A DNA stretch of 64,000 nt from contig CP073214.1 in the NCBI GenBank assembly GCA_020342235.1, forward strand, positions 744,001 through 808,000. Direction: 5' to 3'. Shown here one piece after another: positions 10,623 through 21,137 of the stretch. A model generated the notes under the pieces. That model did no database searches and was not told where the DNA came from. It was given only the letters and a program-made list of their open reading frames with translations. The stretch comes from Saccharomycopsis phalli (Eukaryota; Ascomycota; Saccharomycetes; Ascoideales; Saccharomycopsidaceae). The stretch's first letter is position 1, and each line of letters opens with the position of its first letter. A program made the position numbers and the translations under genes.

Positions 10623-12968
10623 ATGGACATCCTCTCCTCCAGTCCTAGCTCCATGACTACAAATGGTTTGGGCTATTTTAACAACCAAAAGCCGAATCTC
10701 ACCGCCCCATCCTCTTCCGGGTCCTCAAATAATTCAATTCTGATGATTAATCAGGACCCTCCTCAGACTGATGATGATTTGGATATTGTTACGGCCTTGG
10801 GGGGCTTGGATTTGGACTACGATACACCTCGTCGCTATTCAGATAATGCTCCCAACAAGGACAATTTCGAGTTGCAAGACAAGTTATCGTTTAATTTATT
10901 GGACTTTGAGAACAAGTCTCTGAATCAACCTTCTTGGTCCGTCTCTCTGTTCAAACCAGAGAACAGGATTGCTTTTGCTGACAAGTCAAGATTTATTCAT
11001 ACCGCAAGTCGCTCAGTGTCCAACCCATTATTCTCTTCTTTGGAGAATTCCTCAAGGGAATCTGTTGGTAGACAGCCTCCTCCATCGAACAACTTTCAGG
11101 CTTCTTCTGGTTTTGAGGAATCTCGGCCTTTTCCCTTGAATGAGATTGACCAAAACTTGTTGGCCAACAACCCAAAGTCACATGTACCAAGTAACCTGTT
11201 GGGAGCCAATCCTTTGTGGCAAAAGAATTTGAAGACGAGACTAGTTGAGGGCAACTATGAACACAAGCGAAGTTGGTCCATTGCTAGTTATTCAACTAAC
11301 GACCCCAAACACGATGGTGCACAGGAGCCTGGTGACGAGTTACAGACTGTGATTGAAGTTGCTTCTCCAACTGTTGGCAACTTCAATAAGCCTGTTAAAA
11401 ACATACCTTATCAGAAGTTTGGCAGAAATCATGTCCCTGTCAACTACAACTATCCAAACGTTCTGATTCCACCTAGCAACATCACAATGTCCAATAATTA
11501 CATGTCAGTGAACCAGTACCGCTCACCAGAGTATAACAACAATCAGTATGGTGTTCATTACAATCATAGAAACAATTTCAATTATAATAATGGTTATAAT
11601 AACGGCTACAACAATAACAACAGCTACAACAACAATAGTTACAACAATAACTACAGTAACAATGGCTACAGCAACAACAACAACAACAACAACAGCAACA
11701 GCTTTAATAACTCCTACAACAACGGTTATAACAACGGTTACAATAGTAACAATAACAACAATAGTTACAATCCAAACAATAATGGACATGCCAATAGAAG
11801 AATCTACTCAAATGAGGCACAGAACAATACCAGAAAGAGGGGTGATGATGCTGCAAAATTTTTAAATGCCTCCGTGGATGACTTCAAAGGACAAATATAT
11901 TCTTTGTGTAAGGACCAGCATGGTTGTCGTTTCTTGCAACGGCAGTTAGACATGTATGATATCCACAAGAAGGAGAATAAGAAAGTTGTCAATACCACAG
12001 GTATCACAGGTGTCACTGAGAGTTACGCAGCCACGTTAATATTCAACGAAATCAATACCAAGATAGTGGAGTTGATGACCGACCAATTTGGGAATTATCT
12101 TATTCAGAAGTTATTGGATCAAATCACTTCCAAACAGAGAATCCAGTTGATTCGGAATTCGTGCCAGTCATTTATTCAAATCTCATTTGATTCACATGGG
12201 ACCAGAGCACTCCAAAAGTTAATCGAGGTTATTAGTACCCAAGAAGAAAATCTCATCATAATTAAGTCGTTTGAAAACGATATTGTCTCCTTGTCAAGAG
12301 ACTTAAACGGAAACCATGTTGTCCAAAAGATGTTAACAAAGTTCAACTATAAGCCTTCTAATATTCAATTTATATTCGACGCTGCATGCAAAAATTGCAT
12401 TAAGATTTCCACCCACAGACATGGCTGTTGTGTATTGCAAAGATGCTTGGATTATGGGTCCGTTGAGCAGTGCAAGCAATTGTCGTTGGTAATTGCAAAG
12501 AATTGTTTGAACTTGGCTGTTGATCCTTTTGGGAACTACGTTGTACAATATGTGTTGACAAAGGGCGAAGAGGAGTCGACAAACATCATCGTGGACGCCA
12601 TTTTGTCCAAGGTTCTCTTGTTATCGACACATAAGTTTGGGTCAAACGTTATTGAAAAGATTTTGCGGATTGATTCTTTGTCGCATAATGTTATCAATGA
12701 AATCTTACGCAGTGCGAAGAACAGTACTATTCTTGGAAACCCAAATGGTGCCACGGCTCCTCCACTTAACATGTTTTTATCTAAACTTTTGCATGATCCA
12801 TATGGCAACTATGTCTTACAAACTGTGTTGGATGTTGCGGAAAGACCTGTGCAGTTCAACGAATTGTCGGATTTGATTCGCCCTATTCTACCAACGGTTC
12901 GAAACACAGCGCATGGTAGAAGAATTGCTGCCAAGTTTCACCAACTGCAAACATTACCTAATGTCTAA
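10623..12968 (+). CDS. PUF4: Puf4-type Pumilio RNA-binding protein
   Basis: A 781-residue protein with a long Ser/Asn-rich disordered N-terminal half and a Pumilio-homology domain of eight repeats over the last 350 residues or so. Repeat cores read IYSLCKDQHGCRFLQ, ELMTDQFGNYLIQK, ISFDSHGTRALQK, LSRDLNGNHVVQK, ISTHRHGCCVLQR, LAVDPFGNYVVQY, LSTHKFGSNVIEK and LLHDPYGNYVLQT. This order and spelling match Saccharomyces Puf4, rather than Puf3 or Mpt5. Puf4 binds 3' UTR elements of mRNAs, many for ribosome biogenesis, and promotes deadenylation and decay. An Asn/Tyr repeat tract (about 11537-11790) sits between the disordered part and the RNA-binding domain. The segment between PUF repeats 1 and 2 carries an insert of about 25 residues compared with yeast Puf4. 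Confidence 0.88.
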   Translation: MDILSSSPSSMTTNGLGYFNNQKPNLTAPSSSGSSNNSILMINQDPPQTDDDLDIVTALGGLDLDYDTPRRYSDNAPNKDNFELQDKLSFNLLDFENKSLNQPSWSVSLFKPENRIAFADKSRFIHTASRSVSNPLFSSLENSSRESVGRQPPPSNNFQASSGFEESRPFPLNEIDQNLLANNPKSHVPSNLLGANPLWQKNLKTRLVEGNYEHKRSWSIASYSTNDPKHDGAQEPGDELQTVIEVASPTVGNFNKPVKNIPYQKFGRNHVPVNYNYPNVLIPPSNITMSNNYMSVNQYRSPEYNNNQYGVHYNHRNNFNYNNGYNNGYNNNNSYNNNSYNNNYSNNGYSNNNNNNNSNSFNNSYNNGYNNGYNSNNNNNSYNPNNNGHANRRIYSNEAQNNTRKRGDDAAKFLNASVDDFKGQIYSLCKDQHGCRFLQRQLDMYDIHKKENKKVVNTTGITGVTESYAATLIFNEINTKIVELMTDQFGNYLIQKLLDQITSKQRIQLIRNSCQSFIQISFDSHGTRALQKLIEVISTQEENLIIIKSFENDIVSLSRDLNGNHVVQKMLTKFNYKPSNIQFIFDAACKNCIKISTHRHGCCVLQRCLDYGSVEQCKQLSLVIAKNCLNLAVDPFGNYVVQYVLTKGEEESTNIIVDAILSKVLLLSTHKFGSNVIEKILRIDSLSHNVINEILRSAKNSTILGNPNGATAPPLNMFLSKLLHDPYGNYVLQTVLDVAERPVQFNELSDLIRPILPTVRNTAHGRRIAAKFHQLQTLPNV
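11537..11790 (+). repeat. Asn/Tyr low-complexity codon repeat in PUF4
   Basis: Tandem aac/aat codons interrupted by tac/ggc/agc give YNN, NGY and NNN runs of roughly 85 residues. Such prion-like tracts are typical of yeast RNA-binding proteins and vary in length between strains. The tract keeps frames open on both strands, but those are repeat artefacts. Confidence 0.9.
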
Positions 12969-13977
12969 ACCTATCATATTCGAAGCTAAGAAAAAAATTG
13001 AGAAACAAAAAAAAAATTGTATTAAAAAATCACTTAAAAAAAAAAACAAATTAGTAAACTTTGTATAATTAGAGAGTTGCTATCTCTTATTTAATTATTT
13101 ATGTATGTATATTTTATATAACGAGGGTATTTTTTTAATGTACAATATTCATCTTCGGTTAATTTCTGTAATTGACAAACAATTTTGCCGCTCTTATGCC
13201 CTTAGTTACCATGACGTGTTAGTTTATACTTTAATGTTTCATTAGTCGCGCAGGTTGAGGGATTTTGTTAGCCGATAGTTTCAAAGCTTATTTATGTAGT
13301 TAACTAATAGGTGCGTTTAATTTTCAACATGGAAAATGAATAGGACCTGTATAACCAAAACAACAAAGTAAAGCGGCTGGTATTGATTAAAAAGGATTAA
13401 CAATAAGTCGTCCCAGTGTTTACATGAGGAACTGTCGTCTTATCTCACATTGTAGATAAAAAAAACCAGTCATGTGATTCCCCTTTTCAATGTAAAGTGA
13501 ATCACAAACCCCTAGAATGTGAAACTTTAATCTGTATGGTCAATGTACTCCATTGCCATGGGACAGTGGAACTGCCGGACCGGTACTGGGGATTGGATGA
13601 GTATTCAGCCTTACATGGGGTATTGGTTTATGCATATTCATAAACACCCAAGGACATCAAACAAAAAGGTCCACACCATAGACACGCGGTGAAATATAGT
13701 CCGGTTTCCCGCGGAGCGCAACCATACTGATAGCCAATGCCAAATCTGTTGGGTACTATTGCGCATGTAGTTGCGTGTCGCTGGAGATTTCAGAGTAGTC
13801 CAAAATTGCTGATTGCTGATCTAGGATGGCTAGGCCTCCCGATGAAATGATTAGACTATGCATGTACTAAGGATACTTGACTCCTTCTCCGCACAGTGGG
13901 CCAATGATATTACCCGTCGGTTAAAAATGGCGATGACGCCTATGATACATACGGAAACGAGCAATTGCTAGATTTCA
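12969..13977. other. Intergenic region, PUF4 3' end and reductase promoter
   Basis: About 1 kb. The first 150 bp contain several A-runs and AT-rich sequence suited to PUF4 3'-end formation (12990-13050). Nearer the reductase, cccgcggag at about 13708-13716 resembles the inverted CGG core bound by Gal4-type zinc-cluster factors such as pleiotropic drug response regulators. This is a weak resemblance. No gene was seen. Confidence 0.35.
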
Positions 13978-15034
13978 ATGAGCAGCTGGGATATCAAGTA
14001 AGTAAGCAAGAGATTTGGATCACGTTCTAATTGCTAGGAAAGTGTTAGTGACTGGCGGAACGGGTTTCATCGGGGCCCATGTAGTTGAGCAATTACTCGA
14101 CCAGAACATCAAGGTTGTGCTTACCACTAGAAGCTTAGACAAGGCACGGGAGTTTATCAAGCAAAGGGCTGGGAAAGAGTCGTTAATTGAACCGGTGGTG
14201 ATTCTGGATTTTGAGAATACTGGCACGACGAATGCGTTTGTTTCTGCTGCCAAGGACTGCGATGGTATAATTCATGTAGCCAGTCCGTTCAGTTACACGG
14301 TAGCAAACGTGGAGGAGGAGCTTCTCAAGCCGGCAATCCACGGAGTGAAACTCATCTTGGAGGCGGCCGAGAAGAACAAATCCGTCAAGAGAATTGTCTT
14401 GACTTCTTCGTTTGCCTCGGTGCTTGACATGGCACGCGGATTCGGCCCGGGGTTCACCTACACGGCTGAGGATTGGAATCCAATCACGTATGAGGAGTCG
14501 TGCACTTCCCCTGCGGTTGATGCGTATCGAGGGTCGAAAAAGTATGCGGAATTGGAGGCCTGGGACTATGTCAGAGACCGGAAACCGCATTTCGACTTGG
14601 TCACGCTCTGTCCGCCAATGACATTTGGGCCGGTGCTCCACCCTGTGAGCAACGTCAAGGACTTGAATGTGTCGAACGCAGTGTTGTGGGGCATCGCTAC
14701 TGGTGAACATCCATTACCTGTGTCACGAGTGCCGGTGTGGATTGATGTCCGAGATTTGGCGACCATGCATGTCAAGTCACTTTTGGACGAGGCCATTAGC
14801 AACAAGCGATATGTTCCGTGCTCACCAGAGAAGTTTTCGTATGCCCAGGCTGCCAAGGTCATCAAGGATAAGAAGTTGAGTGAGGTGGTCACCGAGGACT
14901 ACAGCAACCAAGACATGTATCCTGAAAGCTATGACTTGGACTGGAAGACGGTACAGAAGGACTTGGGGATTACGTTCCATACATTTGAAAATTGTGTGGC
15001 AGATAGTATTCGCCAGTTTAACAAAATGCAATAG
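13978..15034 (+). CDS. GRE2-type NADPH-dependent carbonyl reductase (extended SDR), spliced
   Basis: Exons 13978-13997 and 14038-15034 give a 338-residue protein starting MSSWDIKKVLVTGGTGFIGA. Without splicing, the long frame has only a TTG to begin with; the 40-nt intron puts the Rossmann motif TGGTGFIG at the family position next to a proper ATG. It is an extended short-chain dehydrogenase of the Gre2/cinnamyl-alcohol/dihydroflavonol reductase group: glycine motif near residues 12-18, SSFASV with the catalytic Ser, and Y-x-x-S-K-K in AYRGSKKYAE as the Tyr/Lys pair. Relatives reduce methylglyoxal, isovaleraldehyde and many ketones with NADPH and are stress-induced. Yeasts of this clade carry many paralogues, so the substrate is not predictable. 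ERG4 follows in the same direction. Confidence 0.85.
13998..14037 (+). other. 40-nt spliceosomal intron in GRE2-type reductase
   Basis: The donor is gtaagt and the acceptor ends ttgctag. A branch-like ttctaat lies with its A 7 nt before the 3' end. Retention would give an immediate stop (AAG TAA). Removal joins AA|G as Lys7 and continues into KVLVTGG. Confidence 0.8.
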
Positions 15035-15064
15035 ATGTATACATTGATCTGAGACTTGAACAAT

Positions 15065-15078
15065 TGCGCCATGGCGCA
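15065..15078. other. Perfect 14-bp palindrome tgcgccatggcgca
   Basis: This lies between the reductase stop and the ERG4 sterol-response sites. It could be a dimeric factor site or a small hairpin in the reductase 3' end. No function can be assigned from sequence. Confidence 0.4.
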
Positions 15079-15143
15079 GTCATGGCTTAGCTTGTAGTCC
15101 CTGGTTTTCAGCACGAATTTCTGCAAATGTTGTCACGTGCACA

Positions 15144-15157
15144 TCGTATCTCGTATA
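15144..15157 (+). promoter_or_regulatory. Tandem sterol-response-like sites in the ERG4 promoter
   Basis: tcgtatc at 15144-15150 is directly followed by tcgtata at 15151-15157. TCGTATA is the core of the sterol regulatory element recognised by Upc2/Ecm22 in yeasts. The sites lie 36-49 bp before the ERG4 ATG and overlap a TATA-rich stretch. Their place in front of an ergosterol gene fits known regulation; binding itself is inferred. Confidence 0.6.
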
Positions 15158-15192
15158 TATAAATTATATATGAATTTCACTTGTCTACCAAC

Positions 15193-16578
15193 ATGAGTGA
15201 ATCCAGCGTGTTACTTGAGGATAGAAACAAGCGGGACCCGCGCTATCTTCGTCCTGAGGAGATTGAGTACGAGTTTGGCGGGATTCCAGGTGTCATTGGC
15301 ATGTTGCTCGGATTCCCAGCCTTGATGTACTACATGTGGCTCTCGGCGGAATTCTATGGTGGTGTACCAGCGTGGCCAGCTGAAGGAGAGTCGTTTGGCG
15401 ACTTTTTTGCAACCATTGGTGGTCTATTGATGGACCATGCTGTTCCTTCATGGAAGGCGTGGGCAATCTTTTGTGGGTTCTTTATCACCCAAGCTGTGTT
15501 TTACGTAACCCTTCCAGGCATCTGGACAGTGGGCCAGCCATTGAAGCACTTGAACAACAAGCGGTTGCCATACTTTTGCAATGCGTTGGCGTCGTTTTAC
15601 ACTACATTTGCCATTGTGAGTGCCCTCCACTTTACTGGGATTTTCAAGTTGTACACCATTCTCACCATGTTTGGCGAGATTATGACCGTGGCAATCATCT
15701 TGGGGTTTGTACTCACCATCATCTTGTATGTGTACACGCTCCATGTGAGCGGTGACTACCACCGAATGACTGGCTGCCACATTTACGATTTCTTTGTGGG
15801 AGCCCCACTCAACCCACGGATTGGGATCCTCGACTTCAAAATGTTCTTTGAGGTGCGCATTCCTTGGTTTATTTTGTTCTTGCTCACCTATGCGTTGGTT
15901 CTCAAGCAGCATGAGCAGTACGGGAAGGTTTCTGTTCAAGCCTGGTTCCTTTTGTATGGCCATTGGTTGTACGCCAACGCTTGTAGCAAGGGCGAGGAGC
16001 TCATTGTGCCTACATGGGACATGGCCTATGAGAAGTTCGGCTTCATGCTTTTGTTCTGGAACATTGCAGGTGTGCCATTCACCTACTGCCACGTCACCTT
16101 GTTCTTGTACTACCACGACCCATCCGAGTACAACTGGTCCACTGGGTACAATGTGTTTTTGTTTGCTTTGCTTACCGGGGCGTACTATGTTTTTGACACC
16201 TGCAATGCGCAAAAGAACACGTTTAGAAAAGTCATCAACGGCGACAAGAACATCCGCAAGCTGTTCCCGTACTTGCCATGGCTGTATTTGGAGAACCCAA
16301 ACTACATCAAGTGCGAGAATGGCAGCTTTTTGCTCACTGATGGGTGGTACAAGTACGGCAGAAAGATGCACTACACTGCTGACTGGATTCAGGCATGTAG
16401 TTGGTCGTTGATGTGCGGCTTTGCCTCGCCATTTATTTGGTTCTTTCCATGTTTCTTTTTTGTTGTGTTGGTCCATCGGGCATTTAGAGACGAACACAGC
16501 TGCCGCAAGAAGTATGGCAAGGACTGGGATCGATATCTCAAGGCATGCCCATATAGATTTATTCCATATGTGTTTTAG
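15193..16578 (+). CDS. ERG4: Erg4: sterol C-24(28) reductase
   Basis: A 461-residue multi-pass membrane protein matching Erg4, the last enzyme of ergosterol synthesis, which reduces the C24(28) double bond using NADPH in the endoplasmic reticulum. Conserved blocks include EIEYEFGG near the start, [42 protein letters not shown] and the C-terminal KYGKDWDRY...[10 protein letters not shown]. These distinguish it from Erg24, the C-14 reductase of the same superfamily. The open frame begins at a TTG, but the first ATG at 15193 gives the family-like N-terminus. Tandem Upc2-type sites lie just upstream. A CTG at 16261 lies where yeast Erg4 has Thr, consistent with Ser. It converges with LIA1 148 bp downstream. 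Confidence 0.95.
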   Translation: MSESSVLLEDRNKRDPRYLRPEEIEYEFGGIPGVIGMLLGFPALMYYMWLSAEFYGGVPAWPAEGESFGDFFATIGGLLMDHAVPSWKAWAIFCGFFITQAVFYVTLPGIWTVGQPLKHLNNKRLPYFCNALASFYTTFAIVSALHFTGIFKLYTILTMFGEIMTVAIILGFVLTIILYVYTLHVSGDYHRMTGCHIYDFFVGAPLNPRIGILDFKMFFEVRIPWFILFLLTYALVLKQHEQYGKVSVQAWFLLYGHWLYANACSKGEELIVPTWDMAYEKFGFMLLFWNIAGVPFTYCHVTLFLYYHDPSEYNWSTGYNVFLFALLTGAYYVFDTCNAQKNTFRKVINGDKNIRKLFPYLPWLYLENPNYIKCENGSFLLTDGWYKYGRKMHYTADWIQACSWSLMCGFASPFIWFFPCFFFVVLVHRAFRDEHSCRKKYGKDWDRYLKACPYRFIPYVF

Positions 16579-16726
16579 CATGAATATAGAGCACTAGTAA
16601 TTGCATTACAATGTAAATTGCACCTCGTATTGGGTAGTGGCATGGCAATGCTTGCCAATACAACAAATCCATCTTACAATACCAATCCATCTTACATCGT
16701 TCATCAGCATACATTACCTACTCAAG

Positions 16727-17656
16727 CTACACCGTGTACTCAAGCTCACCACTAGTCTGATACTCATTCATGTCAAGCGCCACAATTGCACTCTCCTTCA
16801 CCACCTGTACCTTGTCGTTCAACTGCTCTCTCAAAATCGGCAACACCTCCGCCGAATCAATGTCGCCTAGCGCCTCTGCCGCCTCGTGTCGGACCATTGG
16901 TGCCTCAGTGGTGTCTTTCAACACCTTGACGAGGTCAGGTACGACAACCGGGTTACAGAGCTGGCCAAAAATGTACGCGATTTCATGCTTGAACAACGCA
17001 GAGTCGTCGGCAAATCCACTGGCAAGTGCCTTACATGCCTCGTCCGACCCAATGTCCCGTAGCCTGAACATCGCCCGGTACCGCTGGAACAATGGCTCCT
17101 CCTTGTCGTTCAAGATCTTCTGCAACTCAGCAATCTTGTAGTCTTTCTCGATCGAAAGCGGCGGCGCTGGATCGATGCTGGTGAACAACGAGTCCGCCAA
17201 CTTCTCCTTGTTGACCGCCTGCTGCTTGGTCCAATTGATCCGCTCAATTGCCAACTCGCACGTCTCCCGGATCTCCACCATCGGATCGTTCTTCCAGTAC
17301 TCATTGAGGAGGTTTAGCGATTCCTCGTCGGCCAAAGCTCCAAGTGCTTCAGCCGCCTCATGGCGCACCATACATTGCTGCAGGGGATCCTTTAATACCG
17401 CCCGCAAGTACTGGGCCGCAGTCGGGTTGCTAGTCTGGCCCAACACGTATGCGACCTCGTGCTTGAGAAGCTCAGACGGGTCGTTGAAGGAATCATTGAT
17501 GTACTTTATGGCCAAGTTGGCACGCGCTGGATCGGACTCAAACTCAGACCCGATGGATTTGAGATTAAATAGCACCCGGAATCGGAGAGGAAGTGGCTCG
17601 CTTCCGGACTTGTTGACAAGAATATCCCGTAATTTCTCAAGGTTTTCCTCGCTCAT
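16727..17656 (-). CDS. LIA1: Lia1: deoxyhypusine hydroxylase
   Basis: A 309-residue all-helical HEAT-repeat protein. It hydroxylates the deoxyhypusine residue of translation factor eIF5A, completing hypusine formation. The symmetric pair of metal-binding HE motifs is plain: KHEVAYVLGQ and RHEAAEALGAL in the N-terminal half, then KHEIAYIFGQ and RHEAAEALGDI in the C-terminal half, which ligate the di-iron centre. The frame is open 19 codons upstream to another ATG, but the start at 17656 (MSEENLEKLRDILVNKSG) fits the family. No peculiarities were seen. Confidence 0.93.
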   Translation of the reverse strand: MSEENLEKLRDILVNKSGSEPLPLRFRVLFNLKSIGSEFESDPARANLAIKYINDSFNDPSELLKHEVAYVLGQTSNPTAAQYLRAVLKDPLQQCMVRHEAAEALGALADEESLNLLNEYWKNDPMVEIRETCELAIERINWTKQQAVNKEKLADSLFTSIDPAPPLSIEKDYKIAELQKILNDKEEPLFQRYRAMFRLRDIGSDEACKALASGFADDSALFKHEIAYIFGQLCNPVVVPDLVKVLKDTTEAPMVRHEAAEALGDIDSAEVLPILREQLNDKVQVVKESAIVALDMNEYQTSGELEYTV

Positions 17657-17851
17657 TGCTCTTTGATGAATATTCTGCAGTGAAAAAAAAAATTGTCCAG
17701 CAGGTGCCATCATGACAGGTGATGCTCAACCGACAGTGTTGCGGCTCAAAAACCAAGACTACTAGCACTAGAGGGCAGTTGTGGATGTCATTTGATATTT
17801 ATTTCACAAAATTTACAAACGTCGCAACTATTCTCGTGGCTAGCTGACAAC

Positions 17852-18205
17852 ATGACCCAACCATTGGCCCACATCCACACACAAGTCCAACAAATACAAT
17901 TGCCAGACACATGTTGTAAAATAGCTGATATTGCCAAGATATCAGAGAGACGAAAATTGCCAAAATCGTATGGAAATGACACAACTTGGGCAACATCACC
18001 ATATGTGCATGTACCAGTCTCATGGGTCTATGAAATTTCAGTTCCATTCATTCCGAGCAACGACATTTTTCAATTCCACAAAAGATTTCCCACCCATGTT
18101 ATAATAGACAGTCCTGTTTTAACAGTACCACAATATGTTATACTTACACTGTTGATCATTATTCCCCAATCCAGACAATCTATTAATAAACCATCACATC
18201 TGTAA
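17852..18205 (+). CDS. Doubtful 117-codon frame, no recognised family
   Basis: An open frame between LIA1 and PMA1 with an ATG at 17852, encoding a polar N-terminal half and a short hydrophobic stretch near the end (LTVPQYVILTLLIII). No motif or family is recognised. It lies in the only 760-bp space that also carries the LIA1 promoter and the PMA1 3' end. Open frames of this size do arise by chance, so this is a weak candidate. Confidence 0.2.
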   Translation: MTQPLAHIHTQVQQIQLPDTCCKIADIAKISERRKLPKSYGNDTTWATSPYVHVPVSWVYEISVPFIPSNDIFQFHKRFPTHVIIDSPVLTVPQYVILTLLIIIPQSRQSINKPSHL

Positions 18206-18419
18206 ATCCCTTGTAATACCACCAAACAGTGACAAGGCACCAAGGAACCATGCATCCAACCAAACAGTATATAAAACACACTACAACTGTAATTAATAAT
18301 TAATATATTGAATCTAACAATAAAAAATATTCGGATATTTGAATACGACCCTAACGGGGAATCTCAATACTCTGAAAAAGAACAAAAAGTACGGATTAGC
18401 CAAGGCACGAAGTTGATCC

Positions 18420-21137
18420 TTAACCAGACTTTTCGTGTTGAGTAGAGACTCTTCTCATGGCGACAACGAAGTCCTCGAGAGATCTTTGTGGGGCAGCCTC
18501 CTTAATTGGTTGTCCGTTCATAAATCTGTCAAAGGCTTCAGATTGACTCATCAAAACGTAAGCGCCTCCCATGACACAGAAGACACCAAAAGACCAGATC
18601 CAGACACGCACAACAGTAACAATGTCGGTCCAGTTTTGAGACCACCATCCAAAGAGGGTGAAACAGGTAGCAATGATGTCGACAATGAAGACGGCACCAG
18701 ACAATTGCCAGGATGGAATAGATGACCAGAAAGGACCTTCAGCTCTGGTGATGAAAATCAACCAGTTCTCGGTCAAGGAAATTTGGAGGAAGAGAACACC
18801 GTCAACAGCACCGAAGTTTTGGATAATACCACCCTTCTTCATGAACATGGTGGTCAAAGTAATCCAGGTTCCGACGGCGAGAATGACACCAAGGATAATG
18901 GACATACCCCATAATCTTGGGAGGTTCCACTTGACAGGTGTGTGGGAGTAAGGAGCATTGTCGTAAGCAATGGCAAGAGTGGCAACATCAGCGAAAATAG
19001 CAATAAAAACAACCAAGTTAATGTCCAACGAGTTGTTAAGGATGGCAATCCAGAGACCCAAGAACAATTCCAAGTGCAAAGACAAAGCAATACGGTACAC
19101 AACGTACGCGTACATTCTGTGGAAAATTTGACGAGAAGTCTTCAAGGCGTCGATAATGGCAGAAAGACCTGGAGCAAGGAAAACAATGTCGGCAGCGGAT
19201 CTGGCAGCGTCAGAGGCACCCTCAACGGCAATACCAGTGTCAGCCTTCTTCAAGGATGGAGCATCGTTAACACCGTCACCAGTCATGGCAACCAAGTAAC
19301 CTCTGTTTTGCAAAATCTCAACGGCGTTGTACTTGTGTTGTGGGAAAACCTCGGCGAAACCATCGGCGTTCTCAACGAAGTCAGCAATCTCAGAACCTGG
19401 CATGTCACCTCCTCCGGAAAGACCCAATCTCTCAGCGTTGTAAATGTTAGTACCCAAACCCAATTGACGACAAGTCTCCTTAGCAATACCAACGGCATCA
19501 CCAGTTAACATCTTAACTCTCAAACCCAAAGATCTAGCCTCGTTAACAGTCTGTGCAGTGTCATCTCTTGGAGGGTCCAAACATGGCATAATACCCATAA
19601 TTTCCCAGTGGTTCTCACCTCTCTTTCTAGCAACACCAAGGGATCTGAATCCTCTGGAGGCAAACTCGGCAACCTTGTTCTCGTAAGCTTCGTGGACATC
19701 TTCTGGAATTGGGTGGTCTTCTTCGACAGTCTTAAGGACGAAAAGTGGAGCACCCTTAACACAGATGATCTTCTCTCCATCTGGAGACTCAACGTAAGCA
19801 ACAACCTTCTTGGAAACTGGGTCAAATGGGTGGAACTCGAGGACCTTGTATTGCAAAAGAGCAGCCTTGGCTCTTGGGTAGTTAGCAAGAGACTTGAGGA
19901 AAGCCTTGTCAATAGCGTCAAGACCCTTCTTCTTTCTCGAAGCAGCAAGAGTAGCAGTAAGCATCAACTCGTCAGCGGTAACACCGGCAACAGTGTATGG
20001 CTCGTACAAAGAAAGCTTGTTCTTGGTCAAAGTACCGGTCTTGTCGGAACAGAGGATCTCAACACCGGCCAAGGACTCGATAGCAGAAAGCTTTTGAACA
20101 ATAGCCTTCTTCTTAGCAAGGTAAGCAGCACCGACAGCCATGGTGGTGGTAACGACAGCTGGCAAACCAACTGGAACACCGACAATAGTAATAGCCAAAG
20201 TGTATCTGAGGATTCTGACAATCTTGGAAGTTCTGTAGAAACAAGCAGTCCAGATAACAAGAAGAGTGACAATCACACAGACCAAAAGAGTAGTACCAAT
20301 ACCGTTCAAGACTTCAGTGAAGTGACCGGTACCAGAGGCAGCCTTGTTAACCAAAGCAGCGGCACGTCCAACGAAAGTGTTGTCACCAGTAGCAGTAACA
20401 ATCATGAAACATTCACCACGCTTAACAGTAGAGGAAGAGAACATGTCGTCACCTTGGTGCTTGTCAACAGCAAGAGACTCACCAGTAATAGCAGATTGAT
20501 CAACTTGAAGGAAACAGTCCTCAGAGACAAGTCTTCCGTCAGCTGGGACAACGGTACCTTCCTCCAATTGAAGGATTTCACCTGGGACAACCTCATTAGC
20601 TGGAATCTCAACTAAAGCACCGTTACGGATAACAAAGGCAGAGTTGGCAAGAGTCTTCTTCAACTCATCAACAATAGAACCAGCTTGGAATTCTTGGATG
20701 AAACCAACAGCGGCATTAAGCAACAACAAAGCGCAAATGACACCGAAATCAACCCAGTCCTCCAAACCAGCAGCAAGAATAGCAGCGGCCTCCATAACAA
20801 ATTGGATAGGACCAATGAAAAACAAGGCAAACTTAACAAACATGTTCTCCTTCTCCTCTGCCATCTGGTTCAAACCGTACTTCTTTCTTCTCTTTCTAAC
20901 CTCATCGTCACTCAAACCTTGTTGAGGGTTGGTTTGAAGCAACTCCTCTGGAACAGGTCTGTAAGAAGTAGCAGCTCCATCTTCCTCTTCCTCATCATCG
21001 TCTCCTCCGTGGTGAGATTGGAGGTCATCAATCAAAGCATCGATGTCCTCGTCGTCGTCATCACCGGCAGGAGCCTTGTCAAGAGGCTTTTCCTTGGTTG
21101 GCTCAATGGCTGGGTCAACAGTTACTTTCTCAGACAT
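18420..21137 (-). CDS. PMA1: Pma1: plasma-membrane H+-ATPase
   Basis: A 905-residue P3A-type proton pump, essentially identical in layout to fungal Pma1. It hydrolyses ATP to export protons and sets the membrane potential and cytosolic pH. Visible are an acidic N-terminus ([14 protein letters not shown]), TGES in the actuator domain, the phosphorylation motif [23 protein letters not shown] and the hinge [10 protein letters not shown]. The C-terminal autoinhibitory tail keeps [11 protein letters not shown], whose Ser/Thr pair is phosphorylated on glucose activation in Saccharomyces. Codon use is highly biased, as expected for one of the most abundant membrane proteins. That bias opens several long antisense frames, which are shadows. 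Confidence 0.97.
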   Translation of the reverse strand: MSEKVTVDPAIEPTKEKPLDKAPAGDDDDEDIDALIDDLQSHHGGDDDEEEEDGAATSYRPVPEELLQTNPQQGLSDDEVRKRRKKYGLNQMAEEKENMFVKFALFFIGPIQFVMEAAAILAAGLEDWVDFGVICALLLLNAAVGFIQEFQAGSIVDELKKTLANSAFVIRNGALVEIPANEVVPGEILQLEEGTVVPADGRLVSEDCFLQVDQSAITGESLAVDKHQGDDMFSSSTVKRGECFMIVTATGDNTFVGRAAALVNKAASGTGHFTEVLNGIGTTLLVCVIVTLLVIWTACFYRTSKIVRILRYTLAITIVGVPVGLPAVVTTTMAVGAAYLAKKKAIVQKLSAIESLAGVEILCSDKTGTLTKNKLSLYEPYTVAGVTADELMLTATLAASRKKKGLDAIDKAFLKSLANYPRAKAALLQYKVLEFHPFDPVSKKVVAYVESPDGEKIICVKGAPLFVLKTVEEDHPIPEDVHEAYENKVAEFASRGFRSLGVARKRGENHWEIMGIMPCLDPPRDDTAQTVNEARSLGLRVKMLTGDAVGIAKETCRQLGLGTNIYNAERLGLSGGGDMPGSEIADFVENADGFAEVFPQHKYNAVEILQNRGYLVAMTGDGVNDAPSLKKADTGIAVEGASDAARSAADIVFLAPGLSAIIDALKTSRQIFHRMYAYVVYRIALSLHLELFLGLWIAILNNSLDINLVVFIAIFADVATLAIAYDNAPYSHTPVKWNLPRLWGMSIILGVILAVGTWITLTTMFMKKGGIIQNFGAVDGVLFLQISLTENWLIFITRAEGPFWSSIPSWQLSGAVFIVDIIATCFTLFGWWSQNWTDIVTVVRVWIWSFGVFCVMGGAYVLMSQSEAFDRFMNGQPIKEAAPQRSLEDFVVAMRRVSTQHEKSG

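Noticed and set aside
11523-11865. Val/Ile-rich and Thr/Ile-rich frames over the PUF4 Asn repeat
   Set aside because: They are other-frame readings of aac/aat repeats, not proteins.
15448-16581. 377-codon open frame antisense to ERG4
   Set aside because: It fully overlaps a clear ERG4 gene and its composition mirrors that gene; no family is recognised.
19608-20615. 335-codon open frame antisense to PMA1
   Set aside because: The strong codon bias of PMA1 keeps the opposite strand open; the product is Ser/Leu/Asn-rich with no domain.
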